Shown one piece after another: positions 51,314 through 59,876 of a stretch of DNA of 64,000 bases. The position numbers and the translations under genes are program-made. How positions within the stretch are numbered: the first letter of the stretch is position 1; every line of letters starts with the position of its first letter. The notes beneath the pieces were generated by a model. That model ran no database searches, had not been told where the DNA came from, and saw only the letters and a program-made list of their open reading frames with translations. The stretch covers positions 1 through 64,000 of the forward strand of contig CAMOXI010000001.1 in the NCBI GenBank assembly GCA_946628965.1, in the 5' to 3' direction. The DNA comes from an uncultured Clostridia bacterium (GTDB lineage Bacteria > Bacillota > Clostridia > Oscillospirales > Oscillospiraceae).

Positions 51314-54300
51314 GTGAAAAGAACCGGTCTCTGGCGAGGACTGACAAGCCTGATGTGCTTCCTCCTCGCCCTCTCGATCATCGCGGGCAACGTGCTCGAA
51401 GCCAACGCCCAGACGATCGACACCTACATGGGCACCCAGTCGGAACGCATGGAGTCCGACGGCGCGCTCTATGACAAGTTTACCCCCTCTGCCGACGTCC
51501 TGAACGAGGACGGCACCGGCAACTCCCACGCACTGATCCAGAAGGCCATCGACCTGAACCGTCGTCAGGCCTATGAAGGCAGCGTTCTGCTCAAGAATGA
51601 GAACAACGTCCTGCCTCTGGCCTCCGGCGCAAACGTGACCCTGCTGGGTATCCGCAGCCACAAGCCCGTCCTGGGCAGCGCCTTCGGCGTGAAGGTCTGG
51701 GGCCCGGTCATCAACCTGGAGCAGGCCCTGCGCGACAACCGCACCGACTTTGCCCACACTATGTCCGACTCCGCCTCCACCAACTGGCAGACCGGTGAGA
51801 CCACCATCGCCCCCACCATGGATGCCTGGACCGGCGATGAGTTCGATTTTGACGGCGCCGGCTACGGTGTGAACCCCACCATGATCGACGTCTACGACAA
51901 GCTCCTGGCCACCTACCACCACGAGTACAACGAGGGCGCCGAGGAAGTCTTCGATCCCCGTGAGCCTTCCCTCGAGGATCTGGCCTCCGTCAACGAGAAC
52001 TACAAGGACAGCTTCGCCCAGTACGGCGACGCCGCCATCGTTGTGATCTCCCGTGCCTCCGGCGAGAGCCATGACTACCTGCCCGGCGGCGTGGTCGCTG
52101 GCCTCGGCTTTGACGAGCCTCTGGCCCTGTCCCAGAACGAGCGTGACGCCATCGAGCTGGCCAAGGAGTGCTCCGACAAGGTCATCGTCCTCATCAACAG
52201 CTCCGCCTCCGTCGAGATCGCCGACCTCAAGAACGACCCCGACGTTGACGCCATCCTCTGGATCGGTGCTCCCGGTGCCTACGGCATGCTGGGCGTGGCC
52301 GACATTCTCTGCGGCAAGGTGAGCCCCTCCGGCGGCCTGTTCGACATCTTCGCGGCCCAGAACATGTCCGCGCCCGCCATGCAGAACATGGGCAACTTCC
52401 GCTACGCCAACGCTGACGGCACCGTGGTGCGCGGCGGCGGCATGTTCGGCGGCAACACCGGCATGTACATCATGGAAGCCGAGAACATCTACGTCGGCTA
52501 CCGCTACTATGAGACCCGCTACTATGACTGCGTCGCCGGTCAGGGCAACGCCGCCTCCGAGGCCGGTGTCTACGCCTCCAGCGGCGACTGGAACTACGAC
52601 GACGAGGTCGCCTACGGCTTCGGCTACGGCCTGAGCTACACCACCTTCTCCTTCGACTTCGAGGGTGAGCCCGAGTTCAAGGTCGCCAAGAACGCCAACG
52701 GCTCCGTCGACGCCACCGCCACCTTCAACGTGAAGGTCACCAACACCGGCGACGTTGCCGGCAAGACCTCCGTGCAGATCTACGGTCAGGCTCCCTACAC
52801 CCTGGGCGGCCTGGAGAAGAGCGCCATCCAGCTCATCAACTACGATAAGACCCAGGTCCTGCAGCCCGGCGAGTCCGAGGTCGTGAGCGTTGTCTGCGAC
52901 CTGCAGTACATCGCGAGCTATGACGTGAACCTCAACAACGGCGAGGGCGGCTACGTCCTCGATCCCGGCACCTACTACTTCGCCGTCGGCAACGGCGCCC
53001 ACGCCGCCCTGCAGAACATCATGGCCAAGCAGGGTCTGCCTGTCGAGGCCAATGCCGAAAACGCCTTCGAGCGCGAGATCGACGAGAGCTTCATCGAGCG
53101 CACCGCCTTCTCCGTCTCCAAGACCGGCGAGAAGATCGTCAACCAGATCCCCTATGCCGACTGGAACTACTACCAGCCCGGCGAAGTCACCTATCTGAGC
53201 CGCGCCGACTGGGCCGGCACCTGGCCCCAGACCTACGACAAGCTGACTCTCACCAACGAGCAGCTGATCGACAACCTCAACGGCAAGTACTACACCATCA
53301 AGACCGATGACGACACCTCCTCCATCATCTGGGAGGAAGGCAACGGCACCATGTTCTACGAGATGTGGGGCGTTGACTATGACGATCCCAAGTGGGACGA
53401 GCTCATCAACAACATGACCCTGGAAGAGGCCCAGTATCTGGCCACTTACGGCGGTCCCTCCATCCCCGGCGCTTCCACCATCGGCACCGTGGAGACCTAC
53501 ATGACCGAGAACGCCGGCAACGGCGTGGCCGTGAACCTGAACGCCTCCAAGGATACCGGCGCTCCCTGGAACATCGCCACCACTGATCCCAACGGCAACT
53601 GGCACCCCGAAGTCTTCGGCAACAGCCCGCTGACCGCTTCCTCCTTCAATCCCCAGCTGTGCTACGATCTGGGCGCCTTCGTCGGCGAGGAGTCCCTGTT
53701 CACCGGTATTCCCATCCTCTGGGGCCCCGGCCTGAACACCCACCGTCACGCCTACAACGGCCGCAACGGTGAGTACTACTCCGAAGATCCCATCCTCTCC
53801 GGCGTGACCGCCATGGAGTTTGCCGTCGGCGCTCTGCAGTACGGCCTGATCGCCGCCCCCAAGCACTACGCCTTCAACGACCAGGAGACCAACCGCTCCG
53901 GCGTCGCCCCCTACATGACCGAGCAGCGCGCCCGTGAGGTGGAGCTGCGCGCCTACCAGTACGCCTTCGAGGCCACCAAGTACGACACGCCCGAGTTCGA
54001 CCAGGGCATGCGCGGCCTGATGATCTCCTTCTCCAAGATCGGCTCCGTCGAGTGCACCGCCTCCGTCGGCATGATGACCAACATCCTGGCCAAGGAGTGG
54101 GGCTTCCGCGGCTACGCTGTCACCGATATCTACGATGACTTCGATATCTACGGCGCGGTCCTGACCTCCGGCACCACCTGCTACGACACCCGCGGCATGG
54201 CCGGCTTCTACACCAACACTACCCTGGACGGCGGCCGCTTTGAGGGCCAGGTCGATGGCTCCACCGTCAACTCCGCGGTCTTCGCCGGCGACGCCACCGC

Positions 54301-54514
54301 CCAGAACGCCATCAAGGCTTCCGTGCACAAGATCCTCTTCGCCATGAGCCAGTCCAACCTCATGAACCGCTATGACCCCTCCACCCGCGTGGTCAAGCTG
54401 CCTGTTCCCTGGCGTACCGCCTACCAGACCGCCGAGTATGCCTTCGGCGCGCTGATGGTCTGCTCCGCCGTCCTGTACCTTGTTGCCAAGCTTCGCAAAA
54501 AGGAGGTAAAGTAA
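51314..54514 (+). CDS. Domain-permuted glycoside hydrolase family 3 beta-glycosidase, membrane-anchored
   Basis: A 1066-residue exported enzyme. A signal peptide spans residues 1-33. The usual GH3 order is reversed: the alpha/beta C-domain comes first (NRRQAYEGSVLLKNENNVLP near 80, to about 400), then a fibronectin-III-like domain (about 460-570, with GLSYTTFSF). The TIM-barrel domain follows (about 690-1030, NTHRHAYNGRNGEYYSEDP, APKHYAFNDQETNR). The nucleophile is likely Asp938 in GFRGYAVTDIYDD. A C-terminal membrane helix (about 1037-1058) and basic tail fix it to the cell. The GTG at 51314 is preferred because AGGAGGA abuts the ATG two codons earlier. Likely beta-glucosidase or xylosidase. 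Confidence 0.9.
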   Translation: MKRTGLWRGLTSLMCFLLALSIIAGNVLEANAQTIDTYMGTQSERMESDGALYDKFTPSADVLNEDGTGNSHALIQKAIDLNRRQAYEGSVLLKNENNVLPLASGANVTLLGIRSHKPVLGSAFGVKVWGPVINLEQALRDNRTDFAHTMSDSASTNWQTGETTIAPTMDAWTGDEFDFDGAGYGVNPTMIDVYDKLLATYHHEYNEGAEEVFDPREPSLEDLASVNENYKDSFAQYGDAAIVVISRASGESHDYLPGGVVAGLGFDEPLALSQNERDAIELAKECSDKVIVLINSSASVEIADLKNDPDVDAILWIGAPGAYGMLGVADILCGKVSPSGGLFDIFAAQNMSAPAMQNMGNFRYANADGTVVRGGGMFGGNTGMYIMEAENIYVGYRYYETRYYDCVAGQGNAASEAGVYASSGDWNYDDEVAYGFGYGLSYTTFSFDFEGEPEFKVAKNANGSVDATATFNVKVTNTGDVAGKTSVQIYGQAPYTLGGLEKSAIQLINYDKTQVLQPGESEVVSVVCDLQYIASYDVNLNNGEGGYVLDPGTYYFAVGNGAHAALQNIMAKQGLPVEANAENAFEREIDESFIERTAFSVSKTGEKIVNQIPYADWNYYQPGEVTYLSRADWAGTWPQTYDKLTLTNEQLIDNLNGKYYTIKTDDDTSSIIWEEGNGTMFYEMWGVDYDDPKWDELINNMTLEEAQYLATYGGPSIPGASTIGTVETYMTENAGNGVAVNLNASKDTGAPWNIATTDPNGNWHPEVFGNSPLTASSFNPQLCYDLGAFVGEESLFTGIPILWGPGLNTHRHAYNGRNGEYYSEDPILSGVTAMEFAVGALQYGLIAAPKHYAFNDQETNRSGVAPYMTEQRAREVELRAYQYAFEATKYDTPEFDQGMRGLMISFSKIGSVECTASVGMMTNILAKEWGFRGYAVTDIYDDFDIYGAVLTSGTTCYDTRGMAGFYTNTTLDGGRFEGQVDGSTVNSAVFAGDATAQNAIKASVHKILFAMSQSNLMNRYDPSTRVVKLPVPWRTAYQTAEYAFGALMVCSAVLYLVAKLRKKEVK

Positions 54515-54515
54515 G

Positions 54516-54953
54516 ATGCTCAAGAAATTCACTGTCGGCTCCTGGTTTACCGTGATCGCCGCCATCGCCGGCGTCGTCGGCGTGATCTTCATGCTGAAAT
54601 CCAGCAACATCGACACCGCCTATGCCTACAAGACCGTGAACACCCTGACCCTGATGGGCGTCTGCGGCGTGGTTCTCTGCCTGCTGGCCGTGTGGTCTCC
54701 CACCCGCTTCGGCAATCATGACATCATCAGCACCTTCGGTTCTGTCGGCGCCATCGGCCTGTTCATGGCCGTCGTCGGCACCATGATCTCTGACCGCGTC
54801 CTGATGATCGCGGGCCTCTTCTCCTACAACTCCCAGAACATGGTCGGCTGGCGCGTGTTCTACGCCACCGTCACCGGCATTGTGGCCTTCGTCGTCGGCA
54901 GCCTGCTGCTGATCCTCGCGTCCTTCATGAAGAACGCCAAGGCCGCCAAGTAA
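54516..54953 (+). CDS. Small four-helix membrane protein co-transcribed with GH3
   Basis: A 145-residue hydrophobic protein with four predicted helices at about 8-28, 43-62, 71-94 and 108-138. No motif or family is recognised. AAGGAGG precedes the ATG and only one base separates it from the GH3 stop, so they are translated together. It may help anchor or assemble the membrane-bound GH3 enzyme. The C-ending codon bias of the GH3 gene continues here. Confidence 0.8.
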   Translation: MLKKFTVGSWFTVIAAIAGVVGVIFMLKSSNIDTAYAYKTVNTLTLMGVCGVVLCLLAVWSPTRFGNHDIISTFGSVGAIGLFMAVVGTMISDRVLMIAGLFSYNSQNMVGWRVFYATVTGIVAFVVGSLLLILASFMKNAKAAK

Positions 54954-54968
54954 TCAAGTTGTCACACC

Positions 54969-54997
54969 ATACTCCCGCAGAATCTCTGCGGGAGTAT
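54969..54997 (+). terminator. Hairpin after the small membrane protein gene
   Basis: ATACTCCCGCAG-AATCT-CTGCGGGAGTAT, a perfect 12-bp stem 16 bp after the stop. It lacks a T-run and its right arm runs into the larger structure that begins at 54995. Confidence 0.55.
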
Positions 54998-55200
54998 AAT
55001 GACTATTGGATGGCGAAAAGCCAAGAAGCTTTTCGCCGCGCCGCTTTGCGGCGCAGCAAAACAGCTGTGCTGCTTTGCCAAATATTCATTGCAATGAGCA
55101 TCGGGCGAATGATTCCATGAATCATTCGCTGCCAAACTTGTCGTTTGGCGGCGAAATCAATCGTACCCTCGATTGATTTCGCCATCCGATGGTCATTATG
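54995..55200. ncRNA. Multi-hairpin element, candidate structured RNA or palindromic repeat
   Basis: A closing helix pairs 54996-55015 with 55180-55199, 20 bp including two G-U pairs. Inside are successive hairpins: 55012-55021/55028-55037 (GGCGAAAAGC), 55038-55044/55048-55054 (GCGCCGC), 55056-55078 (GCAAA..TTTGC with inner CAGC/GCTG), 55086-55097 (TCATTGCAATGA), 55105-55115/55119-55129 (GCGAATGATTC), 55131-55137/55143-55149 (GCCAAAC) and 55150-55163/55170-55183 (GGCGAAATCAATCG). The first and last hairpins share bases with the closing helix, so two alternative folds exist. No family is recognised. It may be a leader of the GH2 gene, a separate RNA, or a mobile repeat. Confidence 0.6.
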
Positions 55201-55216
55201 GTGCATGGAGGAAGAA

Positions 55217-57139
55217 ATGAGAAGCTGCATCAACCTGAATCGCAGCTGGCGCTTCACCGGGCCGGAGGGCACGGTGAGCGAAGTTGACGTCCCCCATACC
55301 TGGAACGCCATCGACGGCCAGGACGGCGGGAACGACTACAAGCGCTGCCGCTGCGAATACGAAAAGAAGTTCCCCAAGCCCGCCTTCTCGGATGAGGAGC
55401 GGGTCTATCTCCAGTTTCACGGCGTCAATTCCGAGTGCGAGGTCACGCTGAACGGTCAGAAGATCATGAGCCACGAGGGCGGCTACTCCACCTTCCGCAC
55501 GGACGTGACCGAGCTGCTGCAGAGTGAGAATACCCTGCAGGTCTCCGTCACCAACGCGCCCAACGACCGGGTCTACCCCCAGAAGGCGGACTTCACCTTC
55601 TACGGCGGCATCTACCGCGACGTGGAGCTGCTGATTGTTCCGGAGAAGCACTTCGACCTGGACTACTTCGGCGGCTATGGCCTGATGGTCACGGCGAAGC
55701 CCCTGGAGGGCTACGCCCGCGGCGAAGTGCAGGTCAAGACCTTCCAGAACGCGGAGGAGACCGTTACGGTCACACTGCTGGACGCGGAGGGCAAAGAGGT
55801 CGCACGGGGCGAAGGCGCCGAGCAGACCCTGTATATTGAGAACGTCCGCCTCTGGAACGGCGTGGAGGATCCCTACCTCTACACCTGCGTGGCGCGTCTC
55901 GCCTCCGGCGATGAGGTCTCCTGCCGCTTCGGCGTGCGGGACTTCCACTACCATCCCAAGACCGGCTTCTACCTCAACGGCAAAAAGTACCCCCTGCGCG
56001 GCGTGAGCCGTCACCAGGACCGCAAGGGCCTGGGCAACGCGATTACCCGGGAAATGCACAAGGAAGATATGGACATCATCTGCGAGATGGGCGCCAATAC
56101 CATCCGCCTGGCCCACTACCAGCATGACCAGTACTTCTATGACCTCTGCGACGAGCGGGGCATGGTGGTCTGGGCTGAGATCCCTTACATCTCCGAGCAT
56201 ATGCCGAAGGGCCGGGAGAACACCATCTCCCAGATGAAGGAGCTCATCACCCAGTGCTACAACCACCCCTCCATCGTCTGCTGGGGCGTCTCCAACGAGA
56301 TCACCATCTCCACCAAGGACAACAAGGACATGTTGGACAACCACCGCGTCCTGAACGACCTCTGCCACAAGATGGATCCCAGCCGCTTCACCACCCTGGC
56401 CTGCTACGCCATGTGCGGCCCCTTCAACCCCGTGGCCCACATCACCGACGTGGTGAGCTGGAACCTGTATCTGGGCTGGTACGTGCCGGGCCTCTGGCTC
56501 AACGACGCCTGGATGCGCTTTTTCCACACGGTCTATCCCGACCGCTGCCTCGGCTACTCCGAGTACGGCTGCGAGGGCATGCCGAACCTGCACTCGAGCC
56601 ACCCGAAGCGGGGCGACCACAGCGAGGAGTATCAGGCCAAGTACCACGAGTACATGCTCGAGTGCTTCGAGCGCAACCCCTACATGTGGGCGACCCACGT
56701 GTGGAACATGTTCGACTTTGCGGCCGACGCCAGGGATCAGGGCGGCGAGCCCGGCATGAACCACAAGGGCCTCGTGACCTTCGACCGCAAGACCCGCAAG
56801 GACAGCTTCTATCTCTACAAAGCCTGGTGGAGCAGGGATCCCTTTGTGCACATCTGCTCCAAGCGCTTTGAAGACCGCACCGAGAGCGAGATCGAGGTCA
56901 AGGTCTACTCGAACCAGAACGAAGTCACGCTCTACGTCAACGGCGACAAGCTGGAGACCAGACACGGCGAGCACATCTTCACCTTCCGCGTGCCCATGGG
57001 CAGCGAGACGAAAGTCCGCGCCGCCTCCGGCGAGTGGAGCGACGAGGCTGTGTTCCGCAAGGTTTCCGTCCCCAATCCCGCCTACGTCCTGAAGGACGCG
57101 GGGGACAAGGGCGCGAACTGGACCAACAAGGAGGATTGA
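55217..57139 (+). CDS. Glycoside hydrolase family 2 enzyme, probable beta-galactosidase
   Basis: A 640-residue cytoplasmic GH2 enzyme. The sugar-binding jelly-roll domain opens with CINLNRSWRFTGPEG and VDVPHTWNAIDGQDG. An immunoglobulin-like domain follows (about 190-280), then the TIM barrel with RGVSRHQDRKGLGNA. The acid/base is Glu361 in GVSNEI and the nucleophile Glu449 in YSEYGCEG. The C-terminal stretch NHKGLVTFDRKTRKDSFYLY is usual for beta-galactosidases of this size. It has an N-x-K-G pattern also found in beta-glucuronidases, so that activity is not excluded. GGAGGAAG precedes the ATG. It is 3 bp from the symporter gene. Confidence 0.9.
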   Translation: MRSCINLNRSWRFTGPEGTVSEVDVPHTWNAIDGQDGGNDYKRCRCEYEKKFPKPAFSDEERVYLQFHGVNSECEVTLNGQKIMSHEGGYSTFRTDVTELLQSENTLQVSVTNAPNDRVYPQKADFTFYGGIYRDVELLIVPEKHFDLDYFGGYGLMVTAKPLEGYARGEVQVKTFQNAEETVTVTLLDAEGKEVARGEGAEQTLYIENVRLWNGVEDPYLYTCVARLASGDEVSCRFGVRDFHYHPKTGFYLNGKKYPLRGVSRHQDRKGLGNAITREMHKEDMDIICEMGANTIRLAHYQHDQYFYDLCDERGMVVWAEIPYISEHMPKGRENTISQMKELITQCYNHPSIVCWGVSNEITISTKDNKDMLDNHRVLNDLCHKMDPSRFTTLACYAMCGPFNPVAHITDVVSWNLYLGWYVPGLWLNDAWMRFFHTVYPDRCLGYSEYGCEGMPNLHSSHPKRGDHSEEYQAKYHEYMLECFERNPYMWATHVWNMFDFAADARDQGGEPGMNHKGLVTFDRKTRKDSFYLYKAWWSRDPFVHICSKRFEDRTESEIEVKVYSNQNEVTLYVNGDKLETRHGEHIFTFRVPMGSETKVRAASGEWSDEAVFRKVSVPNPAYVLKDAGDKGANWTNKED

Positions 57140-57142
57140 GAC

Positions 57143-58672
57143 ATGGAGAATCAACAGGTCAACCGGGCAAAATTCTATCAGCTGGCGCTCTTCCCGATGA
57201 ATAACGGCGCCACCAACGTCTACTATGTGCTGATCCTGACCTACATTGCCACCTTCGGCAGCGCCGTTCTCGGCATCGCCGCGGTGTTCGCCTCCTTCAT
57301 GGTCACGGGCATGCGTGTTTTCGACGCGATCACCGACCCGATCATCGGCGCCCTGATGGATAAGACCAACGGCCGCTTCGGCAAGTTCCGGCCCTTCATG
57401 GTCATCGGCTCCGTCATCATGGCATTCTCGGTCATTATGCTCTATGTGCTGACGCCTTACGTGCCCGAGAGCATGATGTGGCTCCGCTACATGCTCTTCA
57501 TCCTCCTGTACGCGGTCTGGGTCATCGGCTACACCTTCCAGACCTCCGTGACCCGTGCTGCCCAGGCGGTGCTTACCAACGACCCGAAGCAGCGCCCGCT
57601 CTTCACCATTTTCAACACCATCGGTTCCCTCGCCGGCATGGGCATCATGCAGTTCATCGGACCCATCCTCGCCCGTGACAACATCTTCGGCGACTACAAC
57701 CAGAGCTGGTTTGCGGCCATGACCCCCATCGGCATCGGCATCTCCGTGCTGCTGACGATCCTGGCCATCATCGGTATCTGGGAAAAGGACCAGCCCAAGT
57801 ACTTCGGCCTGGGCGGCAAGCAGGAGACCGTGAAGGTCTCCGAGTACATCCAGATCATCAAGGCCAACAAGCCCCTGCAGCGCCTGATGATCGCGGGCGG
57901 CGGCTGCAAGCTGGCGCTCTCCGTTGCCACCAACATCACCGTGCTCATCATGCTCTACTCCTGCATGATGGGGGACTATGACGGGCTGTATCTGCCCATG
58001 ATGATCGTGGGGTATGTGTTCGCCATCCCCTTCTTCGCTCTCACCGTGCGCACCAGCCAGGAGAAAGGGCAGAAGGCCTCTCTGATGCGCTATGTGGGCG
58101 TTGCCCTGGCCTGCTATGTGGGCGTTCTGGTGCTGCTGCTGCTCTGGAACCCGGATACCGGCATGCACATGTCCCTCATGGCGGACGGCAAGCTCAATTT
58201 CAACCTCTACACGGTCCTCTTCATCTTCTTCTTCGGCATCGGCTACGGCGCCTACTACGCCACGGCGGATATGCCCATCCCCATGGTGGCCGACTGCGCC
58301 GACTATGAGACCTACCGCTCCGGCAAGTTCATCCCCGGCATCATGGGCACACTCTTCTCCCTGGTGGACAAGCTGGTGTCCTCCCTCTCCGCCACCATCG
58401 TGGGCATCGCCGTGACCATCATCGGCCTGGATTCCCTGCCCACCAAGGCCACGCCTTATACCCCGGGCATGAACGTGGTCGTGATCATCCTATTCTGCGT
58501 GCTGCCCATGTGCGCCTGGGCGCTGACGCTCTGGTCCATGAAGGGCTATGAGCTGGACGGCGAGCGCGTCAAGGAGATCCAGGCTGTGAACGCGCAGCGC
58601 AAGGAAGCCATCGCAAACGGTATGAGCGTGGAGGAGGCCATGGCCAAATTCCCTTCCGTTCTGAAAAAGTAA
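57143..58672 (+). CDS. GPH family glycoside:cation symporter (MFS, MelB-like)
   Basis: A 509-residue membrane transporter with 12 predicted helices. The family signature is near the N-terminus, RVFDAITDPIIGALMDKTNGRFGKFRPFM, here split across residues 53-82. Its two Asp residues correspond to the cation-binding acids of MelB. The segment MPIPMVADCADYETYRSGK is typical of the pentoside/hexuronide branch. It imports a glycoside that the adjacent cytoplasmic GH2 enzyme would split. The genes are 3 bp apart. Confidence 0.93.
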   Translation: MENQQVNRAKFYQLALFPMNNGATNVYYVLILTYIATFGSAVLGIAAVFASFMVTGMRVFDAITDPIIGALMDKTNGRFGKFRPFMVIGSVIMAFSVIMLYVLTPYVPESMMWLRYMLFILLYAVWVIGYTFQTSVTRAAQAVLTNDPKQRPLFTIFNTIGSLAGMGIMQFIGPILARDNIFGDYNQSWFAAMTPIGIGISVLLTILAIIGIWEKDQPKYFGLGGKQETVKVSEYIQIIKANKPLQRLMIAGGGCKLALSVATNITVLIMLYSCMMGDYDGLYLPMMIVGYVFAIPFFALTVRTSQEKGQKASLMRYVGVALACYVGVLVLLLLWNPDTGMHMSLMADGKLNFNLYTVLFIFFFGIGYGAYYATADMPIPMVADCADYETYRSGKFIPGIMGTLFSLVDKLVSSLSATIVGIAVTIIGLDSLPTKATPYTPGMNVVVIILFCVLPMCAWALTLWSMKGYELDGERVKEIQAVNAQRKEAIANGMSVEEAMAKFPSVLKK

Positions 58673-58744
58673 TACTGGAACCTGATAAGAAGCTCTAAAA
58701 GAGCTCAGGCAGGGATCAGAAAAACACTGCTGCAGGCAAAACAG

Positions 58745-58779
58745 CACCGCCGGTACCATCGGGTACCGGCGGTGTTTTG
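58745..58779 (+). terminator. Terminator of the GH2-symporter operon
   Basis: CACCGCCGGTACC-ATCG-GGTACCGGCGGTG followed by TTTTG. Confidence 0.85.
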
Positions 58780-58847
58780 TGATGATATGGGTGAAAAACG
58801 GGGAAATGCGGGAACCAAAGAGGGAAAGCGGTCTTCACGTTCCTGGA

Positions 58848-59843
58848 TCAAAAGGCCAGCATCAGGCGGTAGAGGCTACCGCAGATGGCAAGCACGGCGT
58901 CGTCTGCCTTTCGTACGGCGGCAAGATCGCCGTTCAAACTCTGCTCCGCCTGCCGCAGCGTCATGGTATAGCTGCCGTTTTCCAGCGCCAGCAGCGTCTG
59001 CTGCAGCTGCCTGAGCTCCGCGGCAGAGAGGCGCCTGGACTGCGGCGCCTTCTTTACGGCGATCAGCGCTTTTGCCTGCTCCATCATGGCGGAGGCACCG
59101 CTTATGTTTTTCTTCAGCTGCTCTCTCGCGGCCTGCAGGTTCCGCTTCTGATCAGCCTGCTGCTGCAGCTTCGGGCGGATCGCCAGCAGGGATTTGCGCA
59201 GCTCCTCAAATTCCGCGCGGATCAGATAAGGAAGCTGGCGGTTGGCATTTGAACGGATCATGATCTGGCTGAAGCCGACAAGACAGGTCATGGCCTCAGT
59301 CAGCCCTTCATTCAGCTGCGGATCCGGGGAAGTGATGCCATAGGTGATAAGAAAACAGTGCAGGCACTCGTGGCAGAGCGCGGCAGAGAGCACCTCCGGG
59401 CTGCGCTGGCCCGGCTGGAGCAGGATCCGGACCGCCCTTTGGCCGGGGTCGTACTCTCCGAGAACGCCGGGCTGCAGTTTGGACGCATCGGTGGTGACCA
59501 GCAGCTTTACATTGGGCAGCAGGTGCAGATGGGGCAGCATCTCAATGAGCATGGACTGCAGCTGTGCCGCAGCCTGCGCGTCGTTGTCACACTGCGCCTG
59601 GGTGAGCTGAGTCTGAAACGCAAAGTCCCGCAGCATCAGATCGGTCAGACCCACCGATTCAAGGCGCTGCCGGCACATGTCGAAAAGCTTGCGCGTGCGT
59701 TCCAGGTCAGGCTCCCGGCAGTAGGTAAACTGCCCGTTTTTCACGCGCTTTTCGTACCGGCGTGCGCGCAGACGATTGATCACGTAATTGAGCAGCAGGA
59801 TCATCGCAACAGCAAAAAAATAAGACAGCCAGTCTTCGCTCAT
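58848..59843 (-). CDS. Putative membrane-anchored zinc metallopeptidase (HExxH), otherwise unknown
   Basis: A 331-residue protein with one N-terminal membrane helix (about 5-24) and a cytoplasmic or external body of uncertain side. HECLH (158-162) is followed by LNEGLTEAMT (178-186), so Glu179 or Glu183 is a candidate third ligand, the HExxH-E pattern of gluzincin-type metallopeptidases. Before it lies a beta-strand region (VKLLVTTD, AVRILLQPGQRS) usual ahead of such an active helix. Residues 205-300 are long helices rich in Gln, Leu and Arg, likely a coiled coil. Substrate unknown, no named family recognised. Confidence 0.65.
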   Translation of the reverse strand: MSEDWLSYFFAVAMILLLNYVINRLRARRYEKRVKNGQFTYCREPDLERTRKLFDMCRQRLESVGLTDLMLRDFAFQTQLTQAQCDNDAQAAAQLQSMLIEMLPHLHLLPNVKLLVTTDASKLQPGVLGEYDPGQRAVRILLQPGQRSPEVLSAALCHECLHCFLITYGITSPDPQLNEGLTEAMTCLVGFSQIMIRSNANRQLPYLIRAEFEELRKSLLAIRPKLQQQADQKRNLQAAREQLKKNISGASAMMEQAKALIAVKKAPQSRRLSAAELRQLQQTLLALENGSYTMTLRQAEQSLNGDLAAVRKADDAVLAICGSLYRLMLAF

Positions 59844-59876
59844 AGGTATTCCTCACTTTTTCATGCTTCTGTTTGT

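Noticed and set aside
51299-54616. An open frame of about 1100 codons on the minus strand opposite the GH3 gene
   Set aside because: It is a mirror of the C-ending codon bias of the GH3 gene. The translation is low-complexity Val/Gly/His/Asp with no domain, and the plus strand encodes a clear enzyme.
55217-57139. Firm assignment as beta-glucuronidase from the N-x-K-G pattern
   Set aside because: The same stretch is usual in GH2 beta-galactosidases of this length, and no other glucuronidase-specific feature is evident; left as an alternative only.
55196-58168. A minus-strand open frame of about 990 codons opposite the GH2 and symporter genes
   Set aside because: Same codon-bias shadow; low-complexity translation and two certain genes on the other strand.
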